Assembly: GCF_032362555.1 (NCBI RefSeq) | Contig: NC_083507.1 | Coordinates: forward strand, 7,629,001 to 7,693,000 | Length of the DNA: 64,000 bases | Source: Amyelois transitella | Lineage: Eukaryota > Arthropoda > Insecta > Lepidoptera > Pyralidae | Reading direction: 5' to 3' | Shown here: positions 12,745 to 24,609 of the stretch, one piece after another | Numbering within the stretch: the first letter of the stretch is position 1 | Layout of the letters: each line of letters starts with the position of its first letter | The notes under the pieces: generated by a model | What the model was told of the DNA's origin: nothing | Seen by the model: only the letters and a program-made list of their open reading frames with translations | Databases searched by the model: none | Made by a program: the position numbers and the translations under genes

Positions 12745-14372
12745 CAGTGCTACGAGAGTCTACGATCGTAGACCACCTACGGCGTAGCACTCAGCGTGCT
12801 ACGAAATCTATTGCATTCTCTCATTTGCTTTACTACTCAATATAGCGTAAATTTCGTCAGAAATATTTGATTTTACTCACACACATAACACGTCTTTGTC
12901 CATTACGGGAAAGGCAGAGCCAGTAGTCAAAATATGTATAGCTTGATAGAATTTCAAATTAGCACACTGCTTAAAGGAAGAATCCTTATTTTTCTTCCTT
13001 CCTTCCCCATCTCTTGATCGACTTGGTTGACGTTCACTTTGAATGCGGGGAAAGGAAACAGTTCACCACTATATTTTATGTTCACTACCAGACCAGCTTT
13101 GAAGCAAGTTTTTGTTTATCATAAAACATAACATACATATTATTATACGACTAAATGATAATGTCTAAATCCCTTGCGAAATAGACAGAGCCGACGGTCT
13201 CGGCCACATTCAACTGTAAAGCTATATCATAAAAATTTTGAACAATTTATGTTATTTGTATAACAACATTAATAATTTATCAAAAGCACATAACTCAGCG
13301 CTGTTACATCAAAGTGTATAAATAGTACTGGAGTTTACTCGCGTCATTATTATTCTAACTAGAATTAATATTGTAGTTTTACTAGTTGGAATTAATTATG
13401 ATCCGATCCTACTCTATATTCACAGCTTTGTTAACTTATAATTTATATCTACAGTTAATCGACCGTCAAATGTGACAGTACATACTAATAATGTGACATC
13501 TCTTCTGTTACAAAGTGACAGGTCCCAACTAATATGCGAAACTGAAGTTTATTTAAATAAATAAATATATACGGAAAAAATCACTCAGATTGAGTTAGCC
13601 TCGAAGTAAGTTCGAAACTTGTGTTACGAGATAGGTACTAACTCAATGATAGGTACTATATTTTATAATAAATACTTATATAGATAAACATCCAAGACCC
13701 AAGCCAATCAGAAAAAGTTCATTTCTCATCATGCCCTGACCGGGATTCGAATCCCCGGTGTCACAGACAAGCGCACTACCGCTGCGCCACACAGGCCGCC
13801 TTTTTTTGTTAACTTTTATGCGGTACAATCCAATACATACAAAAGGAATAAATAACAAAATCTCTTTAAATTAAAAGGAAAAGCAGACCGTATTTGGTAA
13901 CGATGTGAGAATTTTAAAATATATTTTAAGAGATAAGTACATTTGTTTATGTTTAAATTACAATTTATCGTTAATCCCGGGCTTTACATCCCTGTGAAAA
14001 TGTATGTAAATGTAATTTGAATTCTTTATCCTAAAAAGTGGTAATAAAAATTACAAATGTGGACTTATCCCTCATGGAGGATATATTTTAATGCGCCCGC
14101 CCGCGGCTTCGCTGACATGGCTTTAGATTATAACAGTAGATTTTTCTGATATTTGGCTATATAACTGTAAAGTTTCAACAAAAGCCGTTGAAAATAGTTT
14201 GCGTGAAAAGCAATAACAATCATATATACGTACTTCTACTAAAACTATGACGATTTATATTGTTCTGGTAAACGTCAGGCGTCGGATCGGCTAGTTGAGT
14301 GAACGGAATCGTAATACATTTAGTGCTACGCCGTAGGTGGTCTACGAACTGGCGTAGACGTGCGTAGCACTG
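12745..14372. mobile_element. DNA transposon-like element with foldback terminal inverted repeats
   Basis: The outer ends are CAGTGCTACG (12745-12754) and CGTAGCACTG (14363-14372), each flanked by TA (12743-12744 and 14373-14374), as expected for TA-targeting elements. The inverted repeats run about 47-51 bases (12745-12791 and 14322-14372) and share ctacg, tcgtagaccacctacggcg and gtagcact. Each arm is itself a quasi-palindrome. The interior holds fragments of other repeats and SINE copy 2, and no transposase ORF, so it is non-autonomous or gutted. Confidence 0.6.
13551..13800 (-). mobile_element. tRNA-derived SINE, copy 2
   Basis: Reverse-oriented copy of the SINE at 7100-7350. It lost about eight bases just before the B box and carries small insertions in the body, so it is older. 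It is nested inside the foldback element 12745-14372. Confidence 0.88.
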
Positions 14373-14494
14373 TATGATTCAATAGTTCCTTATTGTTGGC
14401 AACTGGATTGTATGCAAAATTGTAGCTCTCGGTCATGACTAATAAGTTATTACCTTTTTTGATTTTTGTTGTCAAAGTGCAGATTATAAAAGTA

Positions 14495-14670
14495 AATCAA
14501 GGGAAAGGCTTAAAAAATCTTGGGATTCTTCTTTCTTAACAGGATGGGCTAGCAACATGTCACTATTTGAATGTAAATACCATCATAAAGACATACTATT
14601 GAACTTTATCTTCCAGTCTTTTTGACATAATGGGCTCTGTCTGTCTGTCCCGTTAGGATTAAAAATTTAT
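14495..14670 (+). mobile_element. Abundant interspersed element (ccgcaaggg family), decayed
   Basis: Contains cttgggattcttctttct, gatgggctagcaacatgtca and a diverged gggctctgtctgtctgtccc end. Confidence 0.6.
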
Positions 14671-14924
14671 GTATATTTATTATATTTTATCTTGTTAGTA
14701 TTATTAATTACTGTTACCAAAGTAAATTGTTTAGAAAGAAATCTCTGATCTCCTTGTACCTTTTATCTTATCGTACAATTGAGTTATCTAAGCGCAATAA
14801 AACACAGATATCTTTACGATTTTGTAGATATATAATAAAGTCGACTTTTATTGCCCCTGTAAAGTGTTACAAGAGATGAAATTAGTCACATAACAATAAA
14901 GTTGTTTGCCGATCACAGCCAGCA

Positions 14925-15129
14925 CTAGTTGTGCTTCGATATCGAATGTCGGGCTATATCCGTCCGATACTTCATCTTAATTGTTCCCTCTCCGTTTTCA
15001 TTTTCAATTTGCGGAGACGTCTCTAGAACAATCGCCGCCGGTAAACCGATACGCGCCGTTTCTGTTGCTACATGTTCGATTATTTTAAATTTCTCACATA
15101 GAATCTCTGCTACTATGTTAAGTGCATAG
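14925..15129 (-). other. Candidate 3' terminal exon (unrecognised protein)
   Basis: On the minus strand a frame without ATG runs about 68 codons, includes HVATETARIGLPAAIVLETS and ends KHN-stop at 14925. AATAAA follows on the same strand at 14852-14847, about 75 bases downstream. A plausible acceptor (catagtagcag) lies near 15100. Composition is more protein-like than its neighbours, but no homologue is recognised and a repeat abuts it at 15148. Confidence 0.22.
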
Positions 15130-15147
15130 ACAAGTTACTTTTTTCAA

Positions 15148-15450
15148 AAAACCGGCCAAGTGCATCACGTTTGTAACTATTTTTTTTTATATTCACGTTC
15201 TACCTGTTTATTAAAATCGTCAGAAAAATTACTTAAAAATTACGTTTGTTTTATAGGAGTCCCCGTTAATAATAACTATATTGTTATTAATTGTTTATTT
15301 TGAAAGGTAATATATAAGTTAAAATTCTCTGCAAATTTTAAGCGTCTAAGTACCTGTTAATACGAGAATAAACGTTTATTGTGAGGGGAAACCCTTATTA
15401 TTTTATTATTAGTATTTGTTGTTATAGCAGCCACATATACATAATTTCGC
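15148..15450 (+). repeat. Decayed copy of a dispersed insect repeat (accggccaagtgc family)
   Basis: Begins aaaaccggccaagtgcatca and includes ataggagtccccgtta and gtatttgttgttatagcagc, the order seen in a repeat widespread in lepidopteran genomes (recall). Heavily diverged, no ORF. Confidence 0.5.
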
Positions 15451-16094
15451 TAGCCTTTTATTAATTTTAATGATTTTTTGTTAAGGAAAACTATAACAGA
15501 TTAAAAATATATAATTTTAAAATATCCAAAGATTTATCTCAATTCGACATTTCTTTAAATACAAACCTTCTTGAAAACACCAGCGTCGAAGCAGATATGT
15601 AATCGTAAATACAGGTTACAGTCATCGTACATAACCAATATTTATTTGTATTGCCTGACGCTCTCACTCCCGAATGTTTCGGGACGAGAAAGCGTTGATA
15701 TGCGTCGCATTCCACTTGTACATCACTTGAAATTTACCGCTTTTTCAGATGAAAATATTTCGAACAGCTACGTTTCATCATCCGCTTTTTGATATATTTT
15801 TTTTATTTAATATTATTCGAAAAATGACGTTTATCCATACTTCCCTACTAATATCGTATAGAAGATTTGTACGAATATTTTAATATTATGAATTATTTGA
15901 GTATTTTCATTTGAATGTCAATTCAATCATTACGTCATACAGCTGAACGTGGCCTCTCAGTTTTTTCAAGACTGATGCGTCTGTTCGCTCCCCTCGAAAT
16001 TTCTAGAAATAAGTATTATTGAAAGTTTTTTAGTCTATGTGCCACAAAAAAAATCGGTACAGTAATTTTTGAGTTTATTATTTACGAACAAAAA

Positions 16095-16345
16095 ACATAT
16101 AAAAATACATACACATATACATGTAATTACATCTATATCCCTTAGAGGGTAGACAGAGCCAACAGTGTTAAAAAGACTGAGACCACGTTCAGCTGAGAAG
16201 CCACTATGATAGAATCGAGATTAAAATAGTTACAGGTTAGCCCATAGCCAACAAGAAAATATCCAAGTTTTTTTCTTAGTCGCCTTTTACGACATCCATG
16301 GAAAGATATGCAGTAGTCCTATAGTGCCGGGAACCTTCGTCTAGG
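16095..16345 (-). mobile_element. Abundant interspersed element (ccgcaaggg family)
   Basis: Full block order from the tagacagagccaacagtg end to the agtgccgggaacc end, in reverse orientation. Confidence 0.8.
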
Positions 16346-16689
16346 AGAACACAAGAAAAAGGAGATAAGAAGGTCCTACATGCTAATATTTTATTAACGA
16401 TGTGTGGCAAGACATGGCTTGCTACTTGCCCCAGGACTCGCTACGTCACCATTTCTCAGTGGTTTATGTCAACGTCGTAATGGCAATCGTTCGTATAGAT
16501 TACACGTTCAAATCGGGTCTTTAGAGATTAGACTCCAAACGCACCTAAATCGGACGTCTAAGTGGGTGATTTACGGTAAGGACGCAAGACAGCAAGAAGC
16601 GCTTCTCTCTTTCTCCCTTCTTATAGTATTTCTTGTGGCATTTTAGTAAACCTTCGCAAGTAAGAGAAATGAGAGATAATTTAAAATGG

Positions 16690-16915
16690 ATAGAATAAAG
16701 ACAAACTTTATTTGGACTACTTTTAGAAGTTAAAAGAGGTAGTAGGTTACGCTATAGCAAGTAGCCGCTAGAGGATAGCGAGCTAATTAACTTGGTGAAC
16801 GCTGATAGTCCAAAGGTGAAAACCTGGGGCGCGTGTGCGCGCTTTTATAGGGCTAAGAGAGCTAATATAAGAGGGACGCCGAGAAGACCGTTGCGGCACG
16901 ACATCACACTAGATA
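16690..16915 (-). repeat. Possible solo LTR remnant
   Basis: On the minus strand the segment opens tgatgtcgtgccgcaacgg and contains TATAAAA and, further on, AATAAA, an order typical of LTRs. No second copy, primer-binding site or retroviral ORF is visible. Confidence 0.3.
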
Positions 16916-19900
16916 AATTTTTATTATTTAAATATTGCCTTTAAATAAAAATACTTATGAATGTGGATGAAGCGAAAGAAGTATATAGGTATCGTGGCAA
17001 ATGAATTTGAGAAACCTTTTCCAAATTCTCACGTATTACTTCCGCTACTCTAAAATTATACACATAGCAAATTTTAATTTCTTATGTCCTTTTAATAATG
17101 GTAAATGTTGACGTTGTTTGATATCAATTTAATATAATTGGTTAATCGTGAGCCTCAAGAAATTCAAATATTGATAAATCTGCAGATGACCAAACAAAAC
17201 TGTTTGAATGTTTATTTTTAGGTTATTTTTGGGTTTCTGTAAACTGTATATTGAGTATACAGTTTTATATTGTTTGAGTATAAATTTTTATCTCTTTCAC
17301 CTTTCTACTCCCATTTTATTTTTAAAAACGAATCAATGTTCATATTACTCATACGCAGATTTGTGCCAAAAATTTGTGCCTTTTTTTCTTCTGTCGGACT
17401 GTCAGTGTACTCTCGCCAATGAATACTTTTCCTTTTTTTGTTGGGAAAAATTCCGAGCGGCTTTTTCGACCGAGCAGGCGTAGAAACAAAGGGTTGGTAC
17501 ATTTTAACTGACCCGCTATTTGTAAATTGAATTTCGGATACAGTGCAGGCAACTTATTTTAGAGGTAAATTATTTGGAATTCATTTTATTTCAAACGAAG
17601 GAAATTTTACTACATATTTTGGAACTCTGTTTTATTTTAATAACGTTGAAAATAGCGACGGAGGTTAGGTTTAACAAGCTGAGAGTGCTGCATGTAGGTG
17701 CTTTAATTAATATTGTTATTCACGTTACGAAAAAGTATTAATGAAGACGTACGTAGAACCGACATTTATATACATGATAGTAAGTAATGTATTTACAATA
17801 ATACAATTTTATTGCATTATTTTATTATTAAAACATGCGCTCATATTTCCCATTCCTAACTCAATATAAGCAAAAATATCTTTATCAATATTATTATGAT
17901 TTCTACGAATTTAGACATTTACTGAATATAATCACCATCATCAGTTTACGTACTCATCAGTGTGGACAATCGGCAGTTATTTTAATATATTTTTTCGTTA
18001 CTAACAAATTTTACTGAAATAAGCCTTATTGCGCAGCTCACGCTTATGCTTCAGTCTCAAGTATTTAACCTTTTCCTAAAACATCACACCACACCGTTCC
18101 TGCCCACAGGCCCACCTTGACTGTCCTGCTAAAATAAAATCTTTTTGTAGGTCTTAATTTCAATTTGTTTTCTCTTTGTATGCATATCTATATCTCTTAC
18201 GGGGCAGACAAAGCCTATAGTGTCAAAACTAAAAGACAAGGCTGGACGGAATTGAGATTCATGGCTCGGTTATTAGTCTATAGTTTGAAAAAAACATACC
18301 AAATTTATAAGCCTTATCCTTGACTGACTTGCAGGTACGTAAGTAGTTACTTATACTACATAAAGTACACACATGTTCTCATTTATAGGCAAGCAAGTAA
18401 GGTTGCATTTGAGCATGCTATATTAGATTATCTCATGTTAAAAGTTCGTGTTTCTTGGTTAAAATTTTTATTCCAAGTTACAGATAGAATCGTGAAATAC
18501 TTCCATAATAAATTAACAAGTTATCACAAAGAGAAGACAGGGCAATAATTAAGAGTCTAGCCTTACTCAAGCTTGGTACTTTAGCATTAGCTTAGGTGGT
18601 TGCCTAATGAAATTATTGCGTTCAGCTCAGCGACGCTAGAAGAGCTTGTAGTGAATATATTTTGATGCCGTGTGGTTCCCTAAGCTTTAGAAAAAGACCA
18701 CTCCATCTCTTTCGCATAGATATCGTAAAAGGTCACTAAAGAACTAAGAACACTTTCGTCTAGTGCAAGTTTCCATGATGGTCAGGTAGTGAAGAATAAA
18801 CATAGTGTGTAACAGCTGCATATCTTCCCGTGCAGATTGTAAAGTCAATCCAGGGAAAGGCGAATAAACTCGGTATTCTTTTTTAAAGCAATGAACTAGC
18901 AAACTGTCGCTATTTGAATCTCAATTCCATCTTAAGACGAACATGAACATTGCCTTACTGACTTTAAAAGACTCTCGGTTCTGTCTACCCCACAAGGGAC
19001 ACAGATGTGATTGTATGTGTATATTTATATATTTTAGATTATCATAAATATTTTATCTATGTCTCTTTCTTGACATAATGAATAAAATTTCTTTGTCATT
19101 CTTCTTCACTCTAGTTTATTTATTAGAAATAGATGGAACCGCGTTCTTTCCAAAAAATCACGTTTCTTCTGTTTTTGCCCAAAAATTTGTTTTTGTTTAT
19201 TTTATGGAAGAACATATGTTGAAACCTACAAACGATAAAAATTCTGAATTAGTATAAATCCAGTTTTGATCCGGGCGAGGAAAACCATTAAAGAAACATA
19301 GTAAGTACGAGAGCATAAAATGGTCGTTTAAAATCCTACAGCATCTGAAAGTCCCATTTCTGTTCATTATCTAAATACACATACGATGAATAAGTAAACT
19401 AAGAATCCACAGTGACTGAGACAAATGGAAAGCAGAGTAATTATTTATCACCCGAGTTACCCCACACGAGCGAATGTGCGTTAAACATAATTAAACAACT
19501 GTCGTTTATTTACTAATGGGGCGAAATAGGCATTAAATAACATGAAATCGTACTTATTACTCTTGTTCTGGTATGAAGTAATTTCTGGAATATTAAAATA
19601 TATAAATGTTGTCTCTTGTTAGTGTCTTTTGATAGATCTAGATTGTGTTTGCCAGTTGTTCCAGAACCTCTCGGTTAAAAATAGTACAAAAGCCCTCTTC
19701 ACGCCTCATGAGTCGAGCACAGTCACTTTGCATAGATTTGCAGATCACTGACTCGTGTAGGAATAATATAATATTGATTTTTGCAACAATCCTCCAGATT
19801 CAATGTCAAACATCTCTGACATCGGCTCCGACGACACCTGTTACGTTCGCAATACATGACTGCTATAAAGTTTCTACAACAGACTGTAACATAAATAAGC

Positions 19901-19959
19901 CCCTATATATTTATATTTCTTTAACTGATGAGAAAGCCTGAGAGAGCGTATTCATTATC
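16916..19959. other. Gene-poor interval
   Basis: Holds repeat fragments (LINE tail at 16945-17010, ccgcaaggg pieces at 18170-18260 and 18661-19035). No coding exon recognised. Confidence 0.45.
18661..19035 (+). mobile_element. Abundant interspersed element (ccgcaaggg family), interrupted copy
   Basis: Begins gatgccgtgtggttccc, continues with ccactccatctctttcgc and a taaaaggtcac block. About 130 unrelated bases then intervene before a second set of blocks (ggcgaataaactcgg... ccccacaagggac). It is either an insertion or two adjacent partial copies. Confidence 0.65.
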
Positions 19960-20560
19960 AGAGACAACGAGCGCACGTGCGCGACTCTATCCCTTCGGTG
20001 TAGAGGTTAAAATACAACGACATCACTCCCGGGGTGGGCAGCTTCGTAATTCATTCATTTTTATTCCGATTGCTCCTCGCCGGGGCAGTTAACTCGCGGA
20101 AAATCGTTACCGGCGTCAATAGCCAAGCGGAGAAGTGACATACGCAACGCACCCACTTACACATGGATTCACGGTCGCAGCTTCTTTACATCGCGCCACA
20201 ATCGCCGGTCCCTGGGAACGTGGTCACTGAGCAACGGTCTAGCGGCACAAGCACTGCGCGGAACGCGACGTCACCTGCGGCGGTGTCGGGCAGCGAGAGC
20301 GGCACAGCACGGGCTCAGCACGCAGAGCTCGGCACGAGGGCGTGTACGCGGCGCGGCGGTTCGCGGCTCAGGTGACACACGGGCGCGATGCGGTGCGGTG
20401 CGGGACGAGCGCTCGCACGGGCCAGCGCCGACACACGACAGCCTCCGTCGCAATGACGAAGCGGCCGGGTACGCGCGCGCGCGTTGCGACGCAGCCTCCC
20501 GAATCCTCCCGACTGCCCGCGAGATCTCACGACATCGGGGTGAACAAACCCGCCACGCTT
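19960..20560. promoter_or_regulatory. CpG-rich island, probable promoter or non-coding first exon
   Basis: About 600 bases rich in CpG, with overlapping open frames on both strands caused by composition. It includes gcgacgtcacc (CRE-like) near 20257 and a plausible donor ctcag|gtgaca near 20369-20374. The associated gene and direction are not known. Confidence 0.4.
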
Positions 20561-23500
20561 CTCCTTCTAACACAGTGATGAGGTTAAGAAGGATTTAGAC
20601 TTTATCGTAGCATTTTGCAGTTCGATCGTCCTGTACTACACTTTCAGAACCTAGACAGTTGACACATCTTTTTCCAAATAGTATCAACATAGAGATACAA
20701 CTAAATAAATGTATACAAAGCCTAGCTTTGCGGATGTGAGTGATAGGTGCGTGGCCGTTTCCGTGATGTTCGCGCGGCGCAAACGTGCCGTCGCCGATAC
20801 GTCATTTTTTAAAATGAACTTAGTTATATAGGGTTATAACAATTAGTATAAGTTTAACACGCATCTGGCAAGGGAAACCCCGATTACATAATAAAAATAC
20901 ACATTTTGAAAAATTGGATTCTTAACAAATTATACACCAATTCAGTTTCTTTTTGTCTCGTAAAAAGCATTAACAATTAAAAGTTTGTGCTATTATTCAG
21001 ACCTTTGCAGAGTGATCGAAAACGATTAATACGGGCGCAAATTGATATTCCTGGGAAAGCGGCAGGTGAAACGCAAAAACTCCATTGTCCCCGAAGCTCG
21101 CCCAGGGCTGGCGGCGGACCTCCGCAACGCTTCAACTAATAGAACAAAATATAAATAGAAGAGAAGAATAATTGGTGTGCGTTGGTAAATTTTTTATTTT
21201 TGATTCAGAATAAAATGGTTAGAAAAGGTGAATTACATTTGCTTCTGCCTGTACACTAAAGTGCAGGGTAAAGATACAGGATAAGATAGATAGTTTAGTG
21301 CCGCTTCCATACTGTCAATGCAGAAGCGATTACTAATTGCACTGCAGCATTTTCTTAAGTACATCGCTTTTTCTTATATTCCAAGTTAACCTGTGCTAAA
21401 TTTACCAGTTATCTCGAAAGGTTCCGCTATTTCTATAATAAAATATTATTATCGTCATCATTTTGACAACAAGAATTAACAATAGATAGACGTTAAAGTC
21501 TACCTTAACATTTTTGAATTGTACCTACCTAAAGATTTGAGTATCTACCATGTGAAAATTCTGCTCACTCCATTCGTGAAAGCAATTTTTAAATGTTCGT
21601 CTGGCAAATATTACATTTGTAAATAGTATTTTTATTTGCAACTAGATCGCCCGCAGCTATGCCCGCTTTTAAGAGTAGCCTATGTCCTTATCTGTTCTCA
21701 ATACTAGCTATTTGTGTAATTTCACTATAATCGATTTCGTGGTTTCACTGTAAAGTGATAACAAAAACTTTCGAATTTACTTATTTTAGTAGGTGTGGAT
21801 CAAATCAACCGTGTTTGAATAAAGTACCTACTTGTTAAATATCTCAGTTTGAAACAGCCATTGGAAAGTTTGTTATGATTAAATAATAGTACATATGTAA
21901 TATATACTTATCGCGTGATAGAAATTCGTAGTGAATGAAATAAAAGATTCCAATTCAAGAAAAAGCTAAATTTTTTCAACTACAATTAAGATCAAATAGA
22001 TGACATAAATCATTATGTTCGACTCTTATTAGATCGTACCACATCGTTAAAAGATAATTGTTCATGAGCTAATTAAAGTAGGCAACTTAATCAGAATACG
22101 AATGTATGTAGTTATACGAGTAGTTGAAGCGAAAGCTTGTGGTGTAGTGAAGTCCAGTGATTTCCAACCTATATGTACATTTACTTACAAAAATATTTAA
22201 TGCGACTGATAACTAACCAAATTGCCAGTGTGTATTATGGGATACTAACGCAACAATACTATGTTTCATAATAATTAGATAAATTCATTAAGCTTCATTT
22301 TGCATAGATCAATTTTAGTAGAATTCTTATCAAAGCGTATTGCAGGTTGCAATCCAGTTGCCGGATAAACACACCGCTCGTCATTCTGTTAACTTTTGTA
22401 CATGCATGCATCCACCTGCTTGAGGAGGAGCCCAGAGTCTGCTTATGAATTGCCTATGCCGCTGATTTTGGTATGACAGATTTTTTAATGACACCCGTGA
22501 GTTTCCTGAATATTTGAAGGTTTCCTCACTTTTTTCCACACATGTTAAGATTGCAACTCGTCAGCTTTTTATAAATCTGCTGTAAGATGTATTTATTTAT
22601 CGCCCAAAGGGATTTCTACATACATTTCCATCATTTTAATATTTCAATTCATTATGAACAAAATATATTTAAAAGTAATTGAAATTAAGTACTCTAAATT
22701 GTTCAAAGCTGTACGCTATATTAAGTCGTCATCTTGATAACTGAACTTATAAAAACAGAGAAAATTTTCAACACACATACACAAAAGAGAGCACAATGTC
22801 TGGCGCAAAAGATTGGAAAACACTGGTCTATCCAAACAAATACTATAGTTATTCCTAATTCCTTTTGTTCCGAGAAAATCCTTTGCATAATCATATTTGA
22901 ATTCTACATAAAACCGTCCCTTTTGTTGTTGTTTCATTTAAGTTGTATCCGCGGCCACCACAACACAATAAAACATTCAGTGGCCATGTTATTATGTTAA
23001 TGCATTTTAAAATTACGTTATTTATAACCGCTTCTGTTCGAACATGGCGGGTAGGTGGATGTTTATTTGAAGTAACAGCTGCATGTTTGTTGTTCACACT
23101 TTGCGGGTCTATGATTTATTTTATTAACATTACTAATGGAATAAATTAAGTAACGACCACATTTGCTTGCAACAATTGTGACTAAACTAACTGCATTTGC
23201 GGCATTTTAATTTTGGCGGTTAAAGTTAACTTAATGTGCATGTCCCGGGTAGATATTCAACGGTGATGTATCAAATTTGCATAGATGTTGTTTTTTTATC
23301 TTGCGTTGCTTTAAATCGTGGTCACAGGCAAACCCAGGTCTACCGCCAGAAGTAATCCAAATGAAGTGTAGGTTAATTACTACTTTCATTAATTGTACCA
23401 AAATTCTATATTTTGATTCGTTAGATTCGAAGTCGGGGTACCTACTTCTCACTTACGAATAGGTTACCTTACGCATTAGGTCACCGACCACCTTATCATC

Positions 23501-24577
23501 CTTTTAATATGTATAAACATTGACTAGCGGAGCCTAAATTCTCGCGAATTGACGGTCCCGCCCTTATTCTGTCTAAGATAAGGCCTGTGGACTGAAAGGT
23601 CTCGAGTTCACATCTACCCACTTGTGTCGTCTCAAACTACGTAGGAGTTTTAGTTTAGTTTGTTAATTTGGTAAGTTTATTTACCTCTGTTGTAAGAAGC
23701 AAACCCAGTTTACTTAAACTTTCGCGTGTAACCTGCTAAACCAATGAGAAACCTGTTTTAAGGAATTTAAGTTTCAGACTTTACTTTTCCAAAGCCAATC
23801 GAGCCCTTTGGGATGTTAACGTATTCAAATTTTGGATTTGTCTTATATTTCTTATGCTGTACCATCGAATTACAAAGTTACCCAAACCAGTTGCGTGGTC
23901 AAAAACGGCACACTTCGAGCTCCTGAGGTGAGAATAAAACAGAGACTAAACGCCAAGAGAAAGTACTACGTACGAAGTGTCTTTACATTCTTTGTAATAA
24001 TATACCGCCGCCCTGCACGTCACCTATCGCACGAGATTGTAATTCAAAACGTAGGAGTAATATAGGATCTAGCAGAAATGGAGTCTTGGCGCAAATAGGC
24101 CATATTTCAGTGAGATTCTAAGATAAATCACGATGTTCGCGAGGTCGGAACGAATGCCTCAAATAGCATTCGGGGTCTCTTGTTACCGAGCGAACCCATC
24201 CATCAATGTTATGTAAGTGCATTCGAATAAATATCGAGTAAGTAATTCATCATAAAATGACATTACATACCTATATGAAACTTTTATATAAGCTACTTTG
24301 CTTTCGATATAAGAACTTTTTTCTTTGATGTTAATTTGAAATTATTATAGTCTACAATCTTTGCGCGACTGTATCTGCGTGCATGCAAATGTGTTAGATT
24401 ATTTAGTTGCCAAGGCTCCCATGAACATTCAATATACTCGTACGTCACTCAGCCGTTTTGGCGTGACTAGGAAACATATTTTATACATATACAGAAAAAA
24501 ATCCCTACCGCCCTCTCGCTCATAACTTGTACATAAAATCTATATTAAAGTTAAAAATCAAAGTGTTAAATAATCTC
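20561..24577. other. Gene-poor interval before the Gen 3' end
   Basis: No recognised gene. Contains the GC-rich candidate at 21020-21150 and an RTE-like piece near 21640-21790. Confidence 0.45.
21020..21150 (-). other. GC-rich segment behind a strong acceptor-like tract
   Basis: On the minus strand a long pyrimidine tract (21180-21140) ends in attag, followed by about 100 bases open in more than one frame, including QPWASFGDNGVFAFHLPLSQ. It could be an exon or a conserved element; no family is recognised. Confidence 0.18.
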
Positions 24578-24583
24578 TTTATT
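24578..24583 (-). terminator. Poly(A) signal of Gen
   Basis: AATAAA on the minus strand 27 bases after the Gen stop codon, predicting a very short 3' UTR of roughly 45-60 bases. Confidence 0.6.
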
Positions 24584-24609
24584 TCAAAAATTACTCATCA
24601 CAATTCCTA

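Noticed and set aside
19660-19861. Cysteine-rich short minus-strand frame (about 44 codons)
   Set aside because: No signal peptide or known cysteine spacing; probably chance.
20163-20598. Overlapping open frames on both strands
   Set aside because: CpG-rich composition removes stop codons in all frames; residue content is arginine/alanine-rich noise.
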